A stretch of DNA of 64,000 nt. It comes from an uncultured Litoreibacter sp. (GTDB lineage: Bacteria > Pseudomonadota > Alphaproteobacteria > Rhodobacterales > Rhodobacteraceae). The notes below the pieces were generated by a model. That model ran no database searches, was not told the DNA's origin, and saw nothing but the letters and a program-made list of their open reading frames with translations. This document shows positions 45,332-54,639 of this stretch, in pieces. Every line of letters begins with the position of its first letter. The stretch's first letter is position 1. The translations under genes were made by a program, and so were the position numbers. The stretch is taken from assembly GCA_947494435.1 (NCBI GenBank), contig CANLUY010000002.1:124001-188000 (forward strand). Direction: 5' to 3'.

Positions 45332-46252
45332 ATGAGTACGCAATTGCCGGACGTGCGCGGCACGCTGACCCCCGACAGAGAGCTCGCTGATTTGACATGG
45401 CTGCGCGTTGGCGGCCCTGCCTTGGCTCTGTTTCAACCTGCCGATGTGGATGATCTGGCCTCTTTCCTGAAAAGCTATGCAGGCGATGTATTCCCAATGG
45501 GTGTCGGCTCTAACCTGATTATCCGCGATGGCGGTCTTGATGCCGTGGTGATCCGGCTTGGCCGTGGGTTCAACGGCTTTTCCACCGACGGAAATCGCGT
45601 CACTTGCGGGCCCGCCTTGCTGGACGCGCACGCTGCGCGCAAAGCGGCCGATGCGGGTCTTGATCTAACGTTTCTGCGTACCATTCCCGGCGCGATTGGT
45701 GGGGCCGTCGCGATGAATGCCGGGTGCTATGGCAGCTACATGGCAGATGTGTTTGTGGAAGCGACAGCGATCTTGCGCTCCGGAGAAACGGTCACGCTTA
45801 ACAAGAGCGATCTGAACTTCCGCTATCGCCAGTCGGACCTGCCAGTTGGCGCTGTGTTGGTCGAAGTGGTAATGGACGCGCCCTCAGGCGATCCGGCAGA
45901 ATTGCATGCCCGAATGGAAGATCAACTGGCCAAACGCGATGCAACGCAACCGACAAAGGATCGCACGGCGGGCTCCACCTTCCGAAACCCGGCTGGTTTT
46001 TCTTCCACCGGCAAAGCAGATGATACGCATGAGTTGAAGGCGTGGAAGGTCATCGATGAAGCGGGACTACGCGGTGAAACACTTGGCGGCGCGCAGATGA
46101 GTGAGAAACACCCCAATTTTCTGATCAACACTGGCACGGCCACAGCCGCTGACCTTGAAGATTTGGGAGAGTTGGTGAGGAAAAAGGTTTTCCAGAACAG
46201 TGGAATAGAGTTACAATGGGAGGTGCTTCGGGTTGGAAATCGAACATCCTGA
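45332..46252 (+). CDS. murB: UDP-N-acetylenolpyruvoylglucosamine reductase MurB
   Basis: This 306-residue FAD enzyme reduces UDP-GlcNAc-enolpyruvate to UDP-MurNAc. Motifs: [48 protein letters not shown], the catalytic-serine segment [10 protein letters not shown] and a C-terminal EVLRVG. The length matches the shorter (type II-like) MurB. GGAG lies upstream of ATG 45332. It follows the DUF2484 pair by 39 bases. Confidence 0.95.
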   Translation: MSTQLPDVRGTLTPDRELADLTWLRVGGPALALFQPADVDDLASFLKSYAGDVFPMGVGSNLIIRDGGLDAVVIRLGRGFNGFSTDGNRVTCGPALLDAHAARKAADAGLDLTFLRTIPGAIGGAVAMNAGCYGSYMADVFVEATAILRSGETVTLNKSDLNFRYRQSDLPVGAVLVEVVMDAPSGDPAELHARMEDQLAKRDATQPTKDRTAGSTFRNPAGFSSTGKADDTHELKAWKVIDEAGLRGETLGGAQMSEKHPNFLINTGTATAADLEDLGELVRKKVFQNSGIELQWEVLRVGNRTS

Positions 46253-46338
46253 GGTAACGCACAAGATGTAGTGGTCGCAAAGGCTGCACATACAAAAACA
46301 AGGCCCATTAACGGGTCGGCGGTAAAAATGAGGCGGAT

Positions 46339-47253
46339 ATGTCGAGCAGGGCATTCCGTAAAGTAGTGGTTTTGATGGGCGGACCCTCGGCTGAGCGCGA
46401 GGTTTCTCTGTCCACTGGGCGTGAATGCGCCGCTGCATTACGGGAAGAAGGCTATGAGGTTGTTGAACTGGACGCAGGTCCAGACCTCGCCATGCGTCTT
46501 GCAGAGATTTCTCCTGATTGCGTTTTCAATGCGCTCCACGGTCGTTGGGGTGAGGACGGGTGCGTGCAAGGGATGCTGGAATGGATGGGCATTCCTTATA
46601 CGCATTCCGGTGTTCTGGCTTCCTCGCTGGCCATTGACAAAGAGCGGACCAAAGACATTTACCGCGCGCATGGATTGCCGGTTTGTGAAAGCACTCTGGC
46701 GTCCAAGGCTGATGTGATGGCCTCCCATGTTATGCCGATGCCTTACGTGGTGAAGCCCTATAACGAGGGCTCTTCCGTTGGTGTGTATCTCGTAGCGGAG
46801 GGTGCGAATGCGCCGCCGAAACTTGCCGATGACATGCCTGAGATCGTGATGGTTGAAGCCTTCGCGCCGGGGCGTGAATTGACCGTCTCGGTTATGGGTG
46901 ACCGGGCGCTAGAGATCACCGATATCTATTCCGACGGCTGGTATGATTATGAGGCGAAATATACCGAAGGTGGATCGCGCCATGTCGTGCCTGCCGAGGT
47001 GCCTGCAAACATTCGCGAGATGTGTTTCGAATATGCGGTCACTGCACATAATGCGCTGGGGTGCCGTGGTGTGACGCGCACGGATTTTCGGTGGGACGAG
47101 AGCAAGGGAGCTGATGGGCTGATCTTGCTTGAGACTAATACGCAACCGGGCATGACCGGTACATCGCTGACGCCGGAGCAGGCGGGCAAGGTCGGGATCA
47201 GCATGGGCGCGCTATGCTCTTGGATCGTGGAGGATGCTTCATGTGGCCGTTAA
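46339..47253 (+). CDS. ddl: D-alanine--D-alanine ligase
   Basis: This 304-residue ATP-grasp enzyme makes the D-Ala-D-Ala dipeptide used by MurF. Motifs: VLMGGPSAEREVSLSTGREC, ALHGRWGEDGCVQGMLEWMGIPYTHSGVLASSLAIDK, PYVVKPYNEGSSVGVYLV and LLETNTQPGMTGTSLTPEQ. Length is typical of DdlB. Its 3' end overlaps the ftsQ start by 13 bases. Confidence 0.96.
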   Translation: MSSRAFRKVVVLMGGPSAEREVSLSTGRECAAALREEGYEVVELDAGPDLAMRLAEISPDCVFNALHGRWGEDGCVQGMLEWMGIPYTHSGVLASSLAIDKERTKDIYRAHGLPVCESTLASKADVMASHVMPMPYVVKPYNEGSSVGVYLVAEGANAPPKLADDMPEIVMVEAFAPGRELTVSVMGDRALEITDIYSDGWYDYEAKYTEGGSRHVVPAEVPANIREMCFEYAVTAHNALGCRGVTRTDFRWDESKGADGLILLETNTQPGMTGTSLTPEQAGKVGISMGALCSWIVEDASCGR

Positions 47254-48134
47254 GAGGTAAAGCCGCGTCGACGCTCAAGCGTGATCCAGCGCCAAGCCGG
47301 ATGGCCTACCGGATGGAGCGGCTTTGGCTACGCCCCGGTTTCCGTCGCTTCGTGCGCGTTGGCGTGCCGCTTGGATGTTTCATTACACTGGGTGTTTGGT
47401 ATTTTGGCGACGAGCGTCGCCAGCAAGCGATTGTTGATCAAGTGGCTGAGATGCGTTCCTCCATCGAGACGCGGCCTGAATTTATGGTCAAGGGCATGGC
47501 GATTGACGGGGCGTCGACGACGCTTGCGGGGCATGTGCGCGAAGTCATGCCTGTGGATTTGCCGATATCCAGCTTTGATCTGGATTTGGAAGCTATGCGC
47601 AAACAGGTCGAAAGTCTGGACGCGGTCAAGAAAGTTGAAGTGCGCGTCAAGGCGGGCGGCCTTTTGCAGGTCAATATCGAGGAGCGCGTGCCCGCAATCA
47701 TCTGGCGCGGGCCGGACGGGTTGGAGCTACTTGATGCGGGTGGGCACCGTGTTGCGGCGCTTGGGTCCAGGCTGGAACGCAGCGACTTGCCGCTGATCGC
47801 GGGCGAGGGCGCGAATGCGGCTGTGCCGGAGGCGCTTGCATTGTTTAAGACGGCTGAGCCTATCAAGGGACGTCTGACAGGCATGGTGCGCATGGCGGAG
47901 ATGCGCTGGGACGTGGTGCTGGATCGTGGGCAGCGGATCATGCTTCCGCAGAACGGCGCAGGTCCCGCGTTGGACCGCGTGATTGCACTTAACGAGGCAC
48001 AAGAATTGCTGTCACGCGATGTGGCGCGGGTGGATATTCGCAACGCGAAGCGCCCGACATTGCGATTGACAGAAGGCGCGATGGATGAACTCCGCGCGCT
48101 GAAGGGCTTTGAGATCAAAGGGAACACAGAATGA
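47241..48134 (+). CDS. ftsQ: Cell division protein FtsQ
   Basis: This 297-residue bitopic protein has a basic cytoplasmic N-terminus, a transmembrane helix at about 38-56 (VRVGVPLGCFITLGVWYFG), a periplasmic POTRA-like domain (about 75-145) and an FtsQ domain. I start at ATG 47241 (MWPLRGKAAS), which has GGAGG at 47229-47233; an in-frame start at 47214 lies before that site. It bridges FtsL/FtsB with the rest of the divisome. The stop overlaps the ftsA start (ATGA). Confidence 0.92.
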   Translation: MWPLRGKAASTLKRDPAPSRMAYRMERLWLRPGFRRFVRVGVPLGCFITLGVWYFGDERRQQAIVDQVAEMRSSIETRPEFMVKGMAIDGASTTLAGHVREVMPVDLPISSFDLDLEAMRKQVESLDAVKKVEVRVKAGGLLQVNIEERVPAIIWRGPDGLELLDAGGHRVAALGSRLERSDLPLIAGEGANAAVPEALALFKTAEPIKGRLTGMVRMAEMRWDVVLDRGQRIMLPQNGAGPALDRVIALNEAQELLSRDVARVDIRNAKRPTLRLTEGAMDELRALKGFEIKGNTE

Positions 48135-49465
48135 CCGATCTTTATCAAACTCAACGGGCAATGCGGAACAAACGACAGGCTGCGATGCAGCGGGGCGTGA
48201 TTGCTGTGCTTGATGTGGGCTCGTCGAAGATCGCTTGTTTTGTTTTGCGCTTTGACGGGCCGGAACGGTTCCGCGACAGCGATGGGATCGGGACGATGGC
48301 GGGGCAGTCGGCGTTTCGTGTGATTGGTGCTGCGACGACCCGCTCTCGTGGGGTGCGTTTTGGTGAGATCGAGACGATGCACGAAACAGAGCGCGCTATT
48401 CGCACTGCCGTGCAGGCCGCACAGAAGATGGCGAATGTTCGGGTTGATCACGTCATTGCGTGTTTCGCTGGTGCCAAGCCACGCTCTTACGGTTTGACAG
48501 GTCAGGTTGAGTTGCATGATGGGCAAGTGACAGATAATTGCGTGGCGCGAGTGCTAAGCAGTTGTGATCTGCCGGAATACGGGCAGGACCGTGAGGTGCT
48601 TCATGCGCAGCCTGTGAACTTTGCGGTGGATCATCGCTCGGGTCTTGGGGATCCCAGAGGGCAGGCGGGGAATGCGCTGTCGACGGACCTGCATATGCTG
48701 ACCGTGGACCGGTCCCCGATTGAGAACCTTTTATATTGCATCAAGCGCTGTGATCTGGATGTCGCGGGTATTGCGTCGTCTTCCTATGCTGCAGGCATCT
48801 CCTCGCTGGTTGAGGATGAGCAAGAGCTGGGGGCGGCTTGTATTGATCTGGGTGGTGGTTCGACTGGGATTTCGATCTTCATCAAGAAACACATGATCTA
48901 TGCCGATACAGTTCGGATGGGGGGCGATCATGTGACGTCTGATATCTCCCAAGGCTTGCAGGTTCCGATGCCGACGGCGGAGCGGATCAAGACGTTTTAT
49001 GGTGGCGTTGTTGCGACCGGGATGGATGATCGGGAGATGATTGATCTGTCGTCGGATACAGGCGACTGGGAGCATGATCGGCGGACGGTGTCTCGGGCGG
49101 AAGTTATTGGCGTGATGCGGCCTCGGATGGAAGAGATTTTGGAGGAGGTTCGCGCGCGTTTGGATGCGGCTGGGTTTGAGCATCTTCCGAGCCAGCGGAT
49201 CGTCCTGACCGGCGGCGCTTCGCAGCTTCCTGGGTTGGACGGGTTGGCTACGAAAATTCTGGGTCAGCAGGTTCGGCTGGGCCGTCCTTTGCGGGTGCAG
49301 GGCTTGCCTCAATCGGTGACCGGCCCCTCTTTCGCGGCGGCTGTAGGGACCTGTTTGTTTGCGGCGCATCCTCAGGATGAGTGGTGGGATTTTGATGTGC
49401 CCGTCGATAGCTATCCCGCGCGGTCTTTGAAGCGTGCTGTGAAGTGGTTTAAGGACAATTGGTGA
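48131..49465 (+). CDS. ftsA: Cell division protein FtsA
   Basis: This 444-residue actin-like ATPase anchors FtsZ to the membrane. Motifs: VIAVLDVGSSKIACFVL (phosphate 1), CIDLGGGSTGISIF (phosphate 2), VLTGGASQLPGL (adenosine). The C-terminal amphipathic helix ARSLKRAVKWFKDNW is the membrane-targeting sequence. It ends the first part of the dcw cluster. ftsZ, normally the next gene, lies 13.5 kb downstream. Confidence 0.95.
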   Translation: MTDLYQTQRAMRNKRQAAMQRGVIAVLDVGSSKIACFVLRFDGPERFRDSDGIGTMAGQSAFRVIGAATTRSRGVRFGEIETMHETERAIRTAVQAAQKMANVRVDHVIACFAGAKPRSYGLTGQVELHDGQVTDNCVARVLSSCDLPEYGQDREVLHAQPVNFAVDHRSGLGDPRGQAGNALSTDLHMLTVDRSPIENLLYCIKRCDLDVAGIASSSYAAGISSLVEDEQELGAACIDLGGGSTGISIFIKKHMIYADTVRMGGDHVTSDISQGLQVPMPTAERIKTFYGGVVATGMDDREMIDLSSDTGDWEHDRRTVSRAEVIGVMRPRMEEILEEVRARLDAAGFEHLPSQRIVLTGGASQLPGLDGLATKILGQQVRLGRPLRVQGLPQSVTGPSFAAAVGTCLFAAHPQDEWWDFDVPVDSYPARSLKRAVKWFKDNW

Positions 49466-49467
49466 TC

Positions 49468-49481
49468 CCCCGCATGCGGGG
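49468..49481. repeat. Short GC hairpin directly after ftsA
   Basis: CCCCGC-AT-GCGGGG begins two bases after the ftsA stop. Apart from one loop base it equals the hairpin after uvrD (17203-17216). The following ATTCTG gives only a weak U-tract. Confidence 0.6.
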
Positions 49482-49563
49482 ATTCTGACAAGGTGTTGAA
49501 TTTGCTGGATAAAGCAATTTCTTAGGCATTTGTTAATCATGAGAAATCAGCGCCCGTGTGATG

Positions 49564-49588
49564 CCGCTCCGGTGGGGCGGTTTTCTTC
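49564..49588 (+). terminator. Rho-independent terminator between ftsA and glgB
   Basis: CCGCTCC pairs with GGGGCGG (one T-G wobble) around GGT, followed by TTTTCTTC. It separates the dcw message from the glycogen cluster. Confidence 0.7.
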
Positions 49589-49706
49589 GTTCTGCCAAAG
49601 ACATGTACCATTTTCTTCACCGGAAATTTGACCTTTCGCAGCGCGCGTGTTTCAGTTGAGCCTCGCGGTCAGATGGGACTGAGACATTTACAGACGTGGA
49701 GTGCCG

Positions 49707-51923
49707 ATGCGGACGACAAATCGCGACCAGATCCCAGCACATGACCTGCCCGCTTTTCTGACGTCTGATGATATTGACGCCCTCAACACCGGAACCCATC
49801 CTGCACCGTTTGACGTTCTGGGTCCGCATAAATCCAAAAACAAGCGCTGGATCGCGACGTTTCAACCTGATGCGGTGGAGGTCGTGGCTAAGGTGGGTGC
49901 GAAGGAGACGGAATTGCACCGGCTTGGCGGGGATGTGTTTGCAGCCCCTGTTCCGGGGAAAGCCTATGAGCTGACCATGCACTACGCCGATGGCCAGACT
50001 TATACGACACGGGACCCGTTTGCCTTTGATCCGGTCCTGACCGAGTTTGATCAATATCTGGTAGGTGAGGGGACCCATAAGGAATTGTGGAGGGTGCTGG
50101 GCGCCCACGTGACCACGCATCAAAAAGCCAAGGGCGTACATTTCGCCGTCTGGGCGCCGAATGCGCGGCGGGTCAGTGTGGTTGGTGATTTCAACACTTG
50201 GGACGGGCGCAGACATCCGATGCGGCCTGCGGGTCAGACCGGTGTGTGGGAAGTGTTCCTGCCCGGTGTTGAGGACGGGGCCTTGTATAAATACGAGGTG
50301 GTCGGAGCGGATGGCGCTATTGCTTTGAAAGCTGACCCCGTGGGCTTTGGCTCCCAGCATCCGCCCGAGAAAGCGTCCATCGTTCGCGATATTTCGGGTT
50401 ATGGCTGGAAAGATGCGGATTGGATGAAATCACGGGCGGCACGGGCAGATCGCACGCAACCGATGTCGATCTACGAGGTGCATCTGGGATCATGGCGCAG
50501 ACGCTATGACGATGGGGGCCGACCGCTAAGTTACAAAGAACTGGCGCGCGATCTTGTGGCTTACGTGAAATACATGGGGTTCACCCATATCGAATTGCTG
50601 CCCGTCTCGGAATTTCCGTTTGACGGGTCTTGGGGCTATCAGCCTGTGGGGCTGTTTGCGCCGACGATCCGGTTCGGCCCGCCGCATGAGTTTCGCGATT
50701 TCGTTGAGGCTGCACATGCCGCCGAGATTGGTGTGTTGTTGGACTGGGTGCCGGGGCATTTTCCAACCGATGCTCATGGACCTGCAAAGTTTGATGGCAC
50801 GGCGCTTTATGAACATGCCGATCCGCGCGAAGGGTTTCATCAAGACTGGAATACGCTGATCTATAATTACGGGCGGCGTGAGGTGAAAAACTACCTCGTG
50901 TCCAATGCGCTTTATTGGATGGAGGAGTATCATCTGGATGGGCTGCGCGTGGATGCTGTCGCCTCCATGCTGTATCGCGATTATTCGCGCAAAGATGGTG
51001 AGTGGGTGCCAAACAAAGATGGCGGGCGCGAAAACTACGAAGCGATTGCCTTTCTGCAGGAGATGAACACGGCTGTTTACGGCGCCGATCCGAGTGTCAT
51101 CACGGTGGCGGAAGAAAGCACGTCTTTCCCTGCGGTGTCGCAACCTGTTCATGCCGGTGGGCTCGGCTTTGGTTTTAAGTGGAACATGGGGTGGATGAAC
51201 GACACGCTGCGTTACATGGAAAAAGACCCGATCTACCGTCAGCACGATCACCATTTGATGACCTTTCCGATTGATTGGGCCTTCACGGAGAACTTCATAT
51301 TGCCGATCAGCCATGACGAGGTGGTGCATGGCAAAGGCTCCATGATTGAGAAGATGCCCGGCACGGAATGGGAGAAATTCGGGAACTTGCGGGCGTATTA
51401 CGCGTTTATGTGGATGCAACCGGGGAAAAAACTGCTGTTTATGGGGTGTGAATTTGCACAACCTGAAGAGTGGAACCACAATGCAGAACTGAATTGGGGT
51501 GCCGCTGAGGAGCCTGCGCGCAAAGGGGTTCAGCAGCTGATCCGCGATTTGAATGCGCTTTACCGTGAGACACCGGCGCTGCATGTGAAAGACTGTCTGA
51601 CGGACGGGTTTGGCTGGCTGAACAACGATCCGAGCCAATCCACCATTGGGTTTGCGCGTTATGGCAATGACGGCGATGCGCCGGTTGTTGTGATGTGCAA
51701 TTTCACCCCTGTCGAGCGGCCGGGTTTCCGTGTCGGCGTGCCTGCGCCCGGTGCTTGGGCCGAGGTGCTCAACACGGATGCGGCTGTGTATGGCGGTGAC
51801 AATCGGGGCAATCTGGGCGCTGTCCGCACGGAGGAGATTGAGGCGGATGGGCATGGGCAATCGGTGGTTCTGACCTTGCCGCCTTTGTCGGTGATCGTCT
51901 TGCGTCACGGCCATGACAGTTAA
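49707..51923 (+). CDS. glgB: 1,4-alpha-glucan branching enzyme
   Basis: This 738-residue GH13 enzyme makes alpha-1,6 branches. It has N-terminal branching and CBM48-like domains (HPAPFDVLGPH; FAVWAPNARRVSVVGDFNTWDGRRHPM), and the catalytic barrel has nucleophile D416 (GLRVDAVASMLY), acid/base E469 (AEESTSFP) and D537 (ISHDEVVHGKGS). All three are offset by exactly +11 from E. coli GlgB (405, 458, 526). ATG 49707 is preferred over GTG 49701 because GGAG lies about five bases upstream. It is first in the glycogen operon. Confidence 0.95.
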   Translation: MRTTNRDQIPAHDLPAFLTSDDIDALNTGTHPAPFDVLGPHKSKNKRWIATFQPDAVEVVAKVGAKETELHRLGGDVFAAPVPGKAYELTMHYADGQTYTTRDPFAFDPVLTEFDQYLVGEGTHKELWRVLGAHVTTHQKAKGVHFAVWAPNARRVSVVGDFNTWDGRRHPMRPAGQTGVWEVFLPGVEDGALYKYEVVGADGAIALKADPVGFGSQHPPEKASIVRDISGYGWKDADWMKSRAARADRTQPMSIYEVHLGSWRRRYDDGGRPLSYKELARDLVAYVKYMGFTHIELLPVSEFPFDGSWGYQPVGLFAPTIRFGPPHEFRDFVEAAHAAEIGVLLDWVPGHFPTDAHGPAKFDGTALYEHADPREGFHQDWNTLIYNYGRREVKNYLVSNALYWMEEYHLDGLRVDAVASMLYRDYSRKDGEWVPNKDGGRENYEAIAFLQEMNTAVYGADPSVITVAEESTSFPAVSQPVHAGGLGFGFKWNMGWMNDTLRYMEKDPIYRQHDHHLMTFPIDWAFTENFILPISHDEVVHGKGSMIEKMPGTEWEKFGNLRAYYAFMWMQPGKKLLFMGCEFAQPEEWNHNAELNWGAAEEPARKGVQQLIRDLNALYRETPALHVKDCLTDGFGWLNNDPSQSTIGFARYGNDGDAPVVVMCNFTPVERPGFRVGVPAPGAWAEVLNTDAAVYGGDNRGNLGAVRTEEIEADGHGQSVVLTLPPLSVIVLRHGHDS

Positions 51924-51950
51924 CTGAAACACGAATGGGAGGACCGAAAT

Positions 51951-53207
51951 ATGCCAACGAAACGTCTGACGCAACGATCCATGGTCTTTGTGCTGGCTGG
52001 TGGCCGCGGAAGCCGCTTGAAAGAGCTGACGGACCGACGCGTGAAACCTGCGGTTCCCTTCGGCGGTAAGGGCCGCATTATTGATTTCGCTTTATCTAAC
52101 GCGACCAATTCTGGCATCCGGAAGATGGCGATCGCGACGCAGTATAAGGCGCATAGCTTGATCCGCCATTTGCAGCGCGGGTGGAATTTCTTCGCGCCAG
52201 AGCGGAACGAGTTTCTGGATGTGTTGCCTGCCTCGCAACGTGGCGGGACGGAAAGCTGGTACAAAGGTACGGCGGATGCTGTGACGCAAAATATTGATAT
52301 CGTTGACAGTTATGACGTGGATTACGTCATCATTCTGGCGGGCGATCACATCTATAAGATGGATTACGAGATCATGCTGCGCCAGCATGTTGAGACAAAG
52401 GCCGATGTAACGGTCGGGTGTCTGACTGTGCCGCGCAAAGAGGCCTCGGCCTTTGGGGTGATGGATACGGATAACACGGGCAAGATCACCAGTTTCCTTG
52501 AAAAACCGGCTGATCCGCCCGGCACGCCGGAAGATCCTGAGAAGGCTTTGGCCTCCATGGGGATTTACGTGTTCAACTGGACATTCCTGCGCGAATTGCT
52601 GTTGAAGGACGCGGATGATCCGAACTCCACCAATGATTTCGGCAATGATCTGATCCCCGACATTGTGGCGCATGGCAAGGCGATGGCGCACCGGTTTGAC
52701 GAAAGCTGTGTGCGGGAAGAGGGGGCTCCGGCCTATTGGAAGGATGTGGGCACGGTGGATGCGTTCTGGCAGGCGCATATTGATCTGACGAACTTTACGC
52801 CGGACCTTGATCTGTGGAGCCGCAACTGGCCGATCTGGACTTATAACGAAAGCGTGCCGCCTGCGAAATTCATTCATGACGAGCGGGACCGGAGGGGGAT
52901 GGCGATCTCCTCCATGGTGTCGGGGGGCTGCGTGATTTCGGGGACGGAGGTGCGCAACTCGGTGTTGTTTACGAATGTGCATACCAATTCCTATGCGGTG
53001 CTGGATCATGCGGTGTTGCTGCCGAAAGTGGTGGTACACCGCTCTGCGCGGCTGAGGCAGGTTGTGGTCGATGGTGGCGTGGTGATCCCGGAAGGTCTGG
53101 TCGTGGGGGAGGACCCGGCGGATGACGCGAAATTCTTCCGCGTGACGGAGCGTGGGACGACATTGATCACGCAAGAGATGCTCGACAAGCGAGCCGCCAG
53201 CTTATGA
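51951..53207 (+). CDS. glgC: Glucose-1-phosphate adenylyltransferase
   Basis: This 418-residue ADP-glucose pyrophosphorylase carries out the committed step of glycogen synthesis. Nucleotide loop: [28 protein letters not shown]. Later motifs include [38 protein letters not shown] and a C-terminal left-handed beta-helix with [15 protein letters not shown] precedes ATG 51951. Its TGA overlaps the glgA ATG. Confidence 0.96.
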   Translation: MPTKRLTQRSMVFVLAGGRGSRLKELTDRRVKPAVPFGGKGRIIDFALSNATNSGIRKMAIATQYKAHSLIRHLQRGWNFFAPERNEFLDVLPASQRGGTESWYKGTADAVTQNIDIVDSYDVDYVIILAGDHIYKMDYEIMLRQHVETKADVTVGCLTVPRKEASAFGVMDTDNTGKITSFLEKPADPPGTPEDPEKALASMGIYVFNWTFLRELLLKDADDPNSTNDFGNDLIPDIVAHGKAMAHRFDESCVREEGAPAYWKDVGTVDAFWQAHIDLTNFTPDLDLWSRNWPIWTYNESVPPAKFIHDERDRRGMAISSMVSGGCVISGTEVRNSVLFTNVHTNSYAVLDHAVLLPKVVVHRSARLRQVVVDGGVVIPEGLVVGEDPADDAKFFRVTERGTTLITQEMLDKRAASL

Positions 53208-54634
53208 CGAAGGTCCTGTTTGTCGTGTCCGAATGCGCCCCGTTGATTAAGACGGGCGGGCTGGCGGATGTGGCGGGGGCGTTGCCGCAGGCTTTGGGGG
53301 CGTTGGGCTGTGAGGTGCGCACGCTGTTACCGGGCTACCGCGCGATTATGGGGGCGCTTGGCAAGACCAAGGTTGTTGAGACGTATGACGGGCTGTTCGG
53401 CGGGCCTGCGAAATTGCGGGCGTGTCAGGTCGGTGGGCTTGACTTGTTGGTGCTGGATGCGCCGCATCTGTATGACCGCGACGGGGGCATTTACGGCGAT
53501 GCGGCGGGGCAGGACTGGCCGGACAATCCTGAGCGGTTCGCGGCGCTGTCTTATGTGGCGGCTGCGATCGCGGATAAGGGTGCGGGTAAATGGAAGCCCG
53601 AGATCGTGCATGGGCATGATTGGCAGGCGGGGCTGACGCCGGAGTACCTGCATGCGTTGGATGTGGATGTGCCGTTTGTGTTCACGATCCACAACATTGC
53701 ATTTCACGGCAATGCCAGTGCGGAGCGGTTGAAAACGCTAAGGCTGGACCCGGATCGCTTCACGGCGGATCATTTTGAATTCTGGGGCCAAATCTCTGCG
53801 CTGAAGGCGGCGCTGGCGGGGGCTTCGAAGATTACAACTGTTTCGCAAACTTATGCGCGTGAATTGCTGACGCCGGAGTTCGGGATCGGCATGGATGGCA
53901 TCTTGCGTGCACGTGGCGCCAATCTGGTGGGGATCGTGAACGGGATAGACGAGGGTGTCTGGAACCCTGAAACGGACCCCAACATCAAGACCTATAAAAC
54001 GGCGAGCGGGAAGGCCGCGAATAAGACCGCTTTGCGAAAGACATTCGGGCTTGGGAAAGCGGATGGACCGCTTTGTGTGCTTGTGTCCCGATTGACGGAG
54101 CAGAAGGGCGTCGACCTGTTGCTGCATGCGCTGCCGGAATTGCTTGATCGCGGCGGTCAACTGGCGCTCTTGGGATCGGGCGCACCTGAATTGGAGGTTG
54201 CTTTGTCGCAGGCTGCGCGGGCGCATCCGAATGTGGCGGTCAAGATCGGGTATGACGAGGCGCTGTCCCATCAGATGATGGCGGGTGGCGATGCAATCTT
54301 GGTGCCGTCGCGGTTTGAGCCTTGCGGTCTGACGCAGCTTTACGGGTTGCGCTATGGCACTTTGCCTTTGGTGGCGCTGACCGGTGGTCTAGCGGATACG
54401 GTGATCAATGCCTCCCCCGCCGCTTTGGCCAGTGGCGTGGCCACGGGGGTGCAATTCAATCCGATCACAGCGCAATCGCTGGGCCATGCGTTCGGGCAGC
54501 TCTGTGATTTGTTTGCGCAACCGGCGGTGTGGAAGAAGATGCAGCGCAATGCGATGAAACAGGCTGTTGGCTGGGATGCGTCCGCTGTGAAGTACAAAGA
54601 GATTTACGACCAATTGAGGCCGACAGACAGGTGA
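53204..54634 (+). CDS. glgA: Glycogen synthase
   Basis: This 476-residue GT5 enzyme elongates alpha-1,4-glucan from ADP-glucose. Motifs: [23 protein letters not shown] (N-terminal ADP-glucose loop), [44 protein letters not shown] and [23 protein letters not shown] with the catalytic glutamate in EPCG. It is coupled to glgC by ATGA. Confidence 0.96.
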   Translation: MTKVLFVVSECAPLIKTGGLADVAGALPQALGALGCEVRTLLPGYRAIMGALGKTKVVETYDGLFGGPAKLRACQVGGLDLLVLDAPHLYDRDGGIYGDAAGQDWPDNPERFAALSYVAAAIADKGAGKWKPEIVHGHDWQAGLTPEYLHALDVDVPFVFTIHNIAFHGNASAERLKTLRLDPDRFTADHFEFWGQISALKAALAGASKITTVSQTYARELLTPEFGIGMDGILRARGANLVGIVNGIDEGVWNPETDPNIKTYKTASGKAANKTALRKTFGLGKADGPLCVLVSRLTEQKGVDLLLHALPELLDRGGQLALLGSGAPELEVALSQAARAHPNVAVKIGYDEALSHQMMAGGDAILVPSRFEPCGLTQLYGLRYGTLPLVALTGGLADTVINASPAALASGVATGVQFNPITAQSLGHAFGQLCDLFAQPAVWKKMQRNAMKQAVGWDASAVKYKEIYDQLRPTDR

Positions 54635-54639
54635 CAGCG

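Noticed and set aside
50526-51974. 482-codon minus-strand frame opposite glgB
   Set aside because: Shadow frame rich in H, R and P, opposite a complete branching enzyme with all catalytic residues.
52092-53174. 360-codon minus-strand frame opposite glgC
   Set aside because: Antisense shadow of GlgC with high H/R content and no motif.
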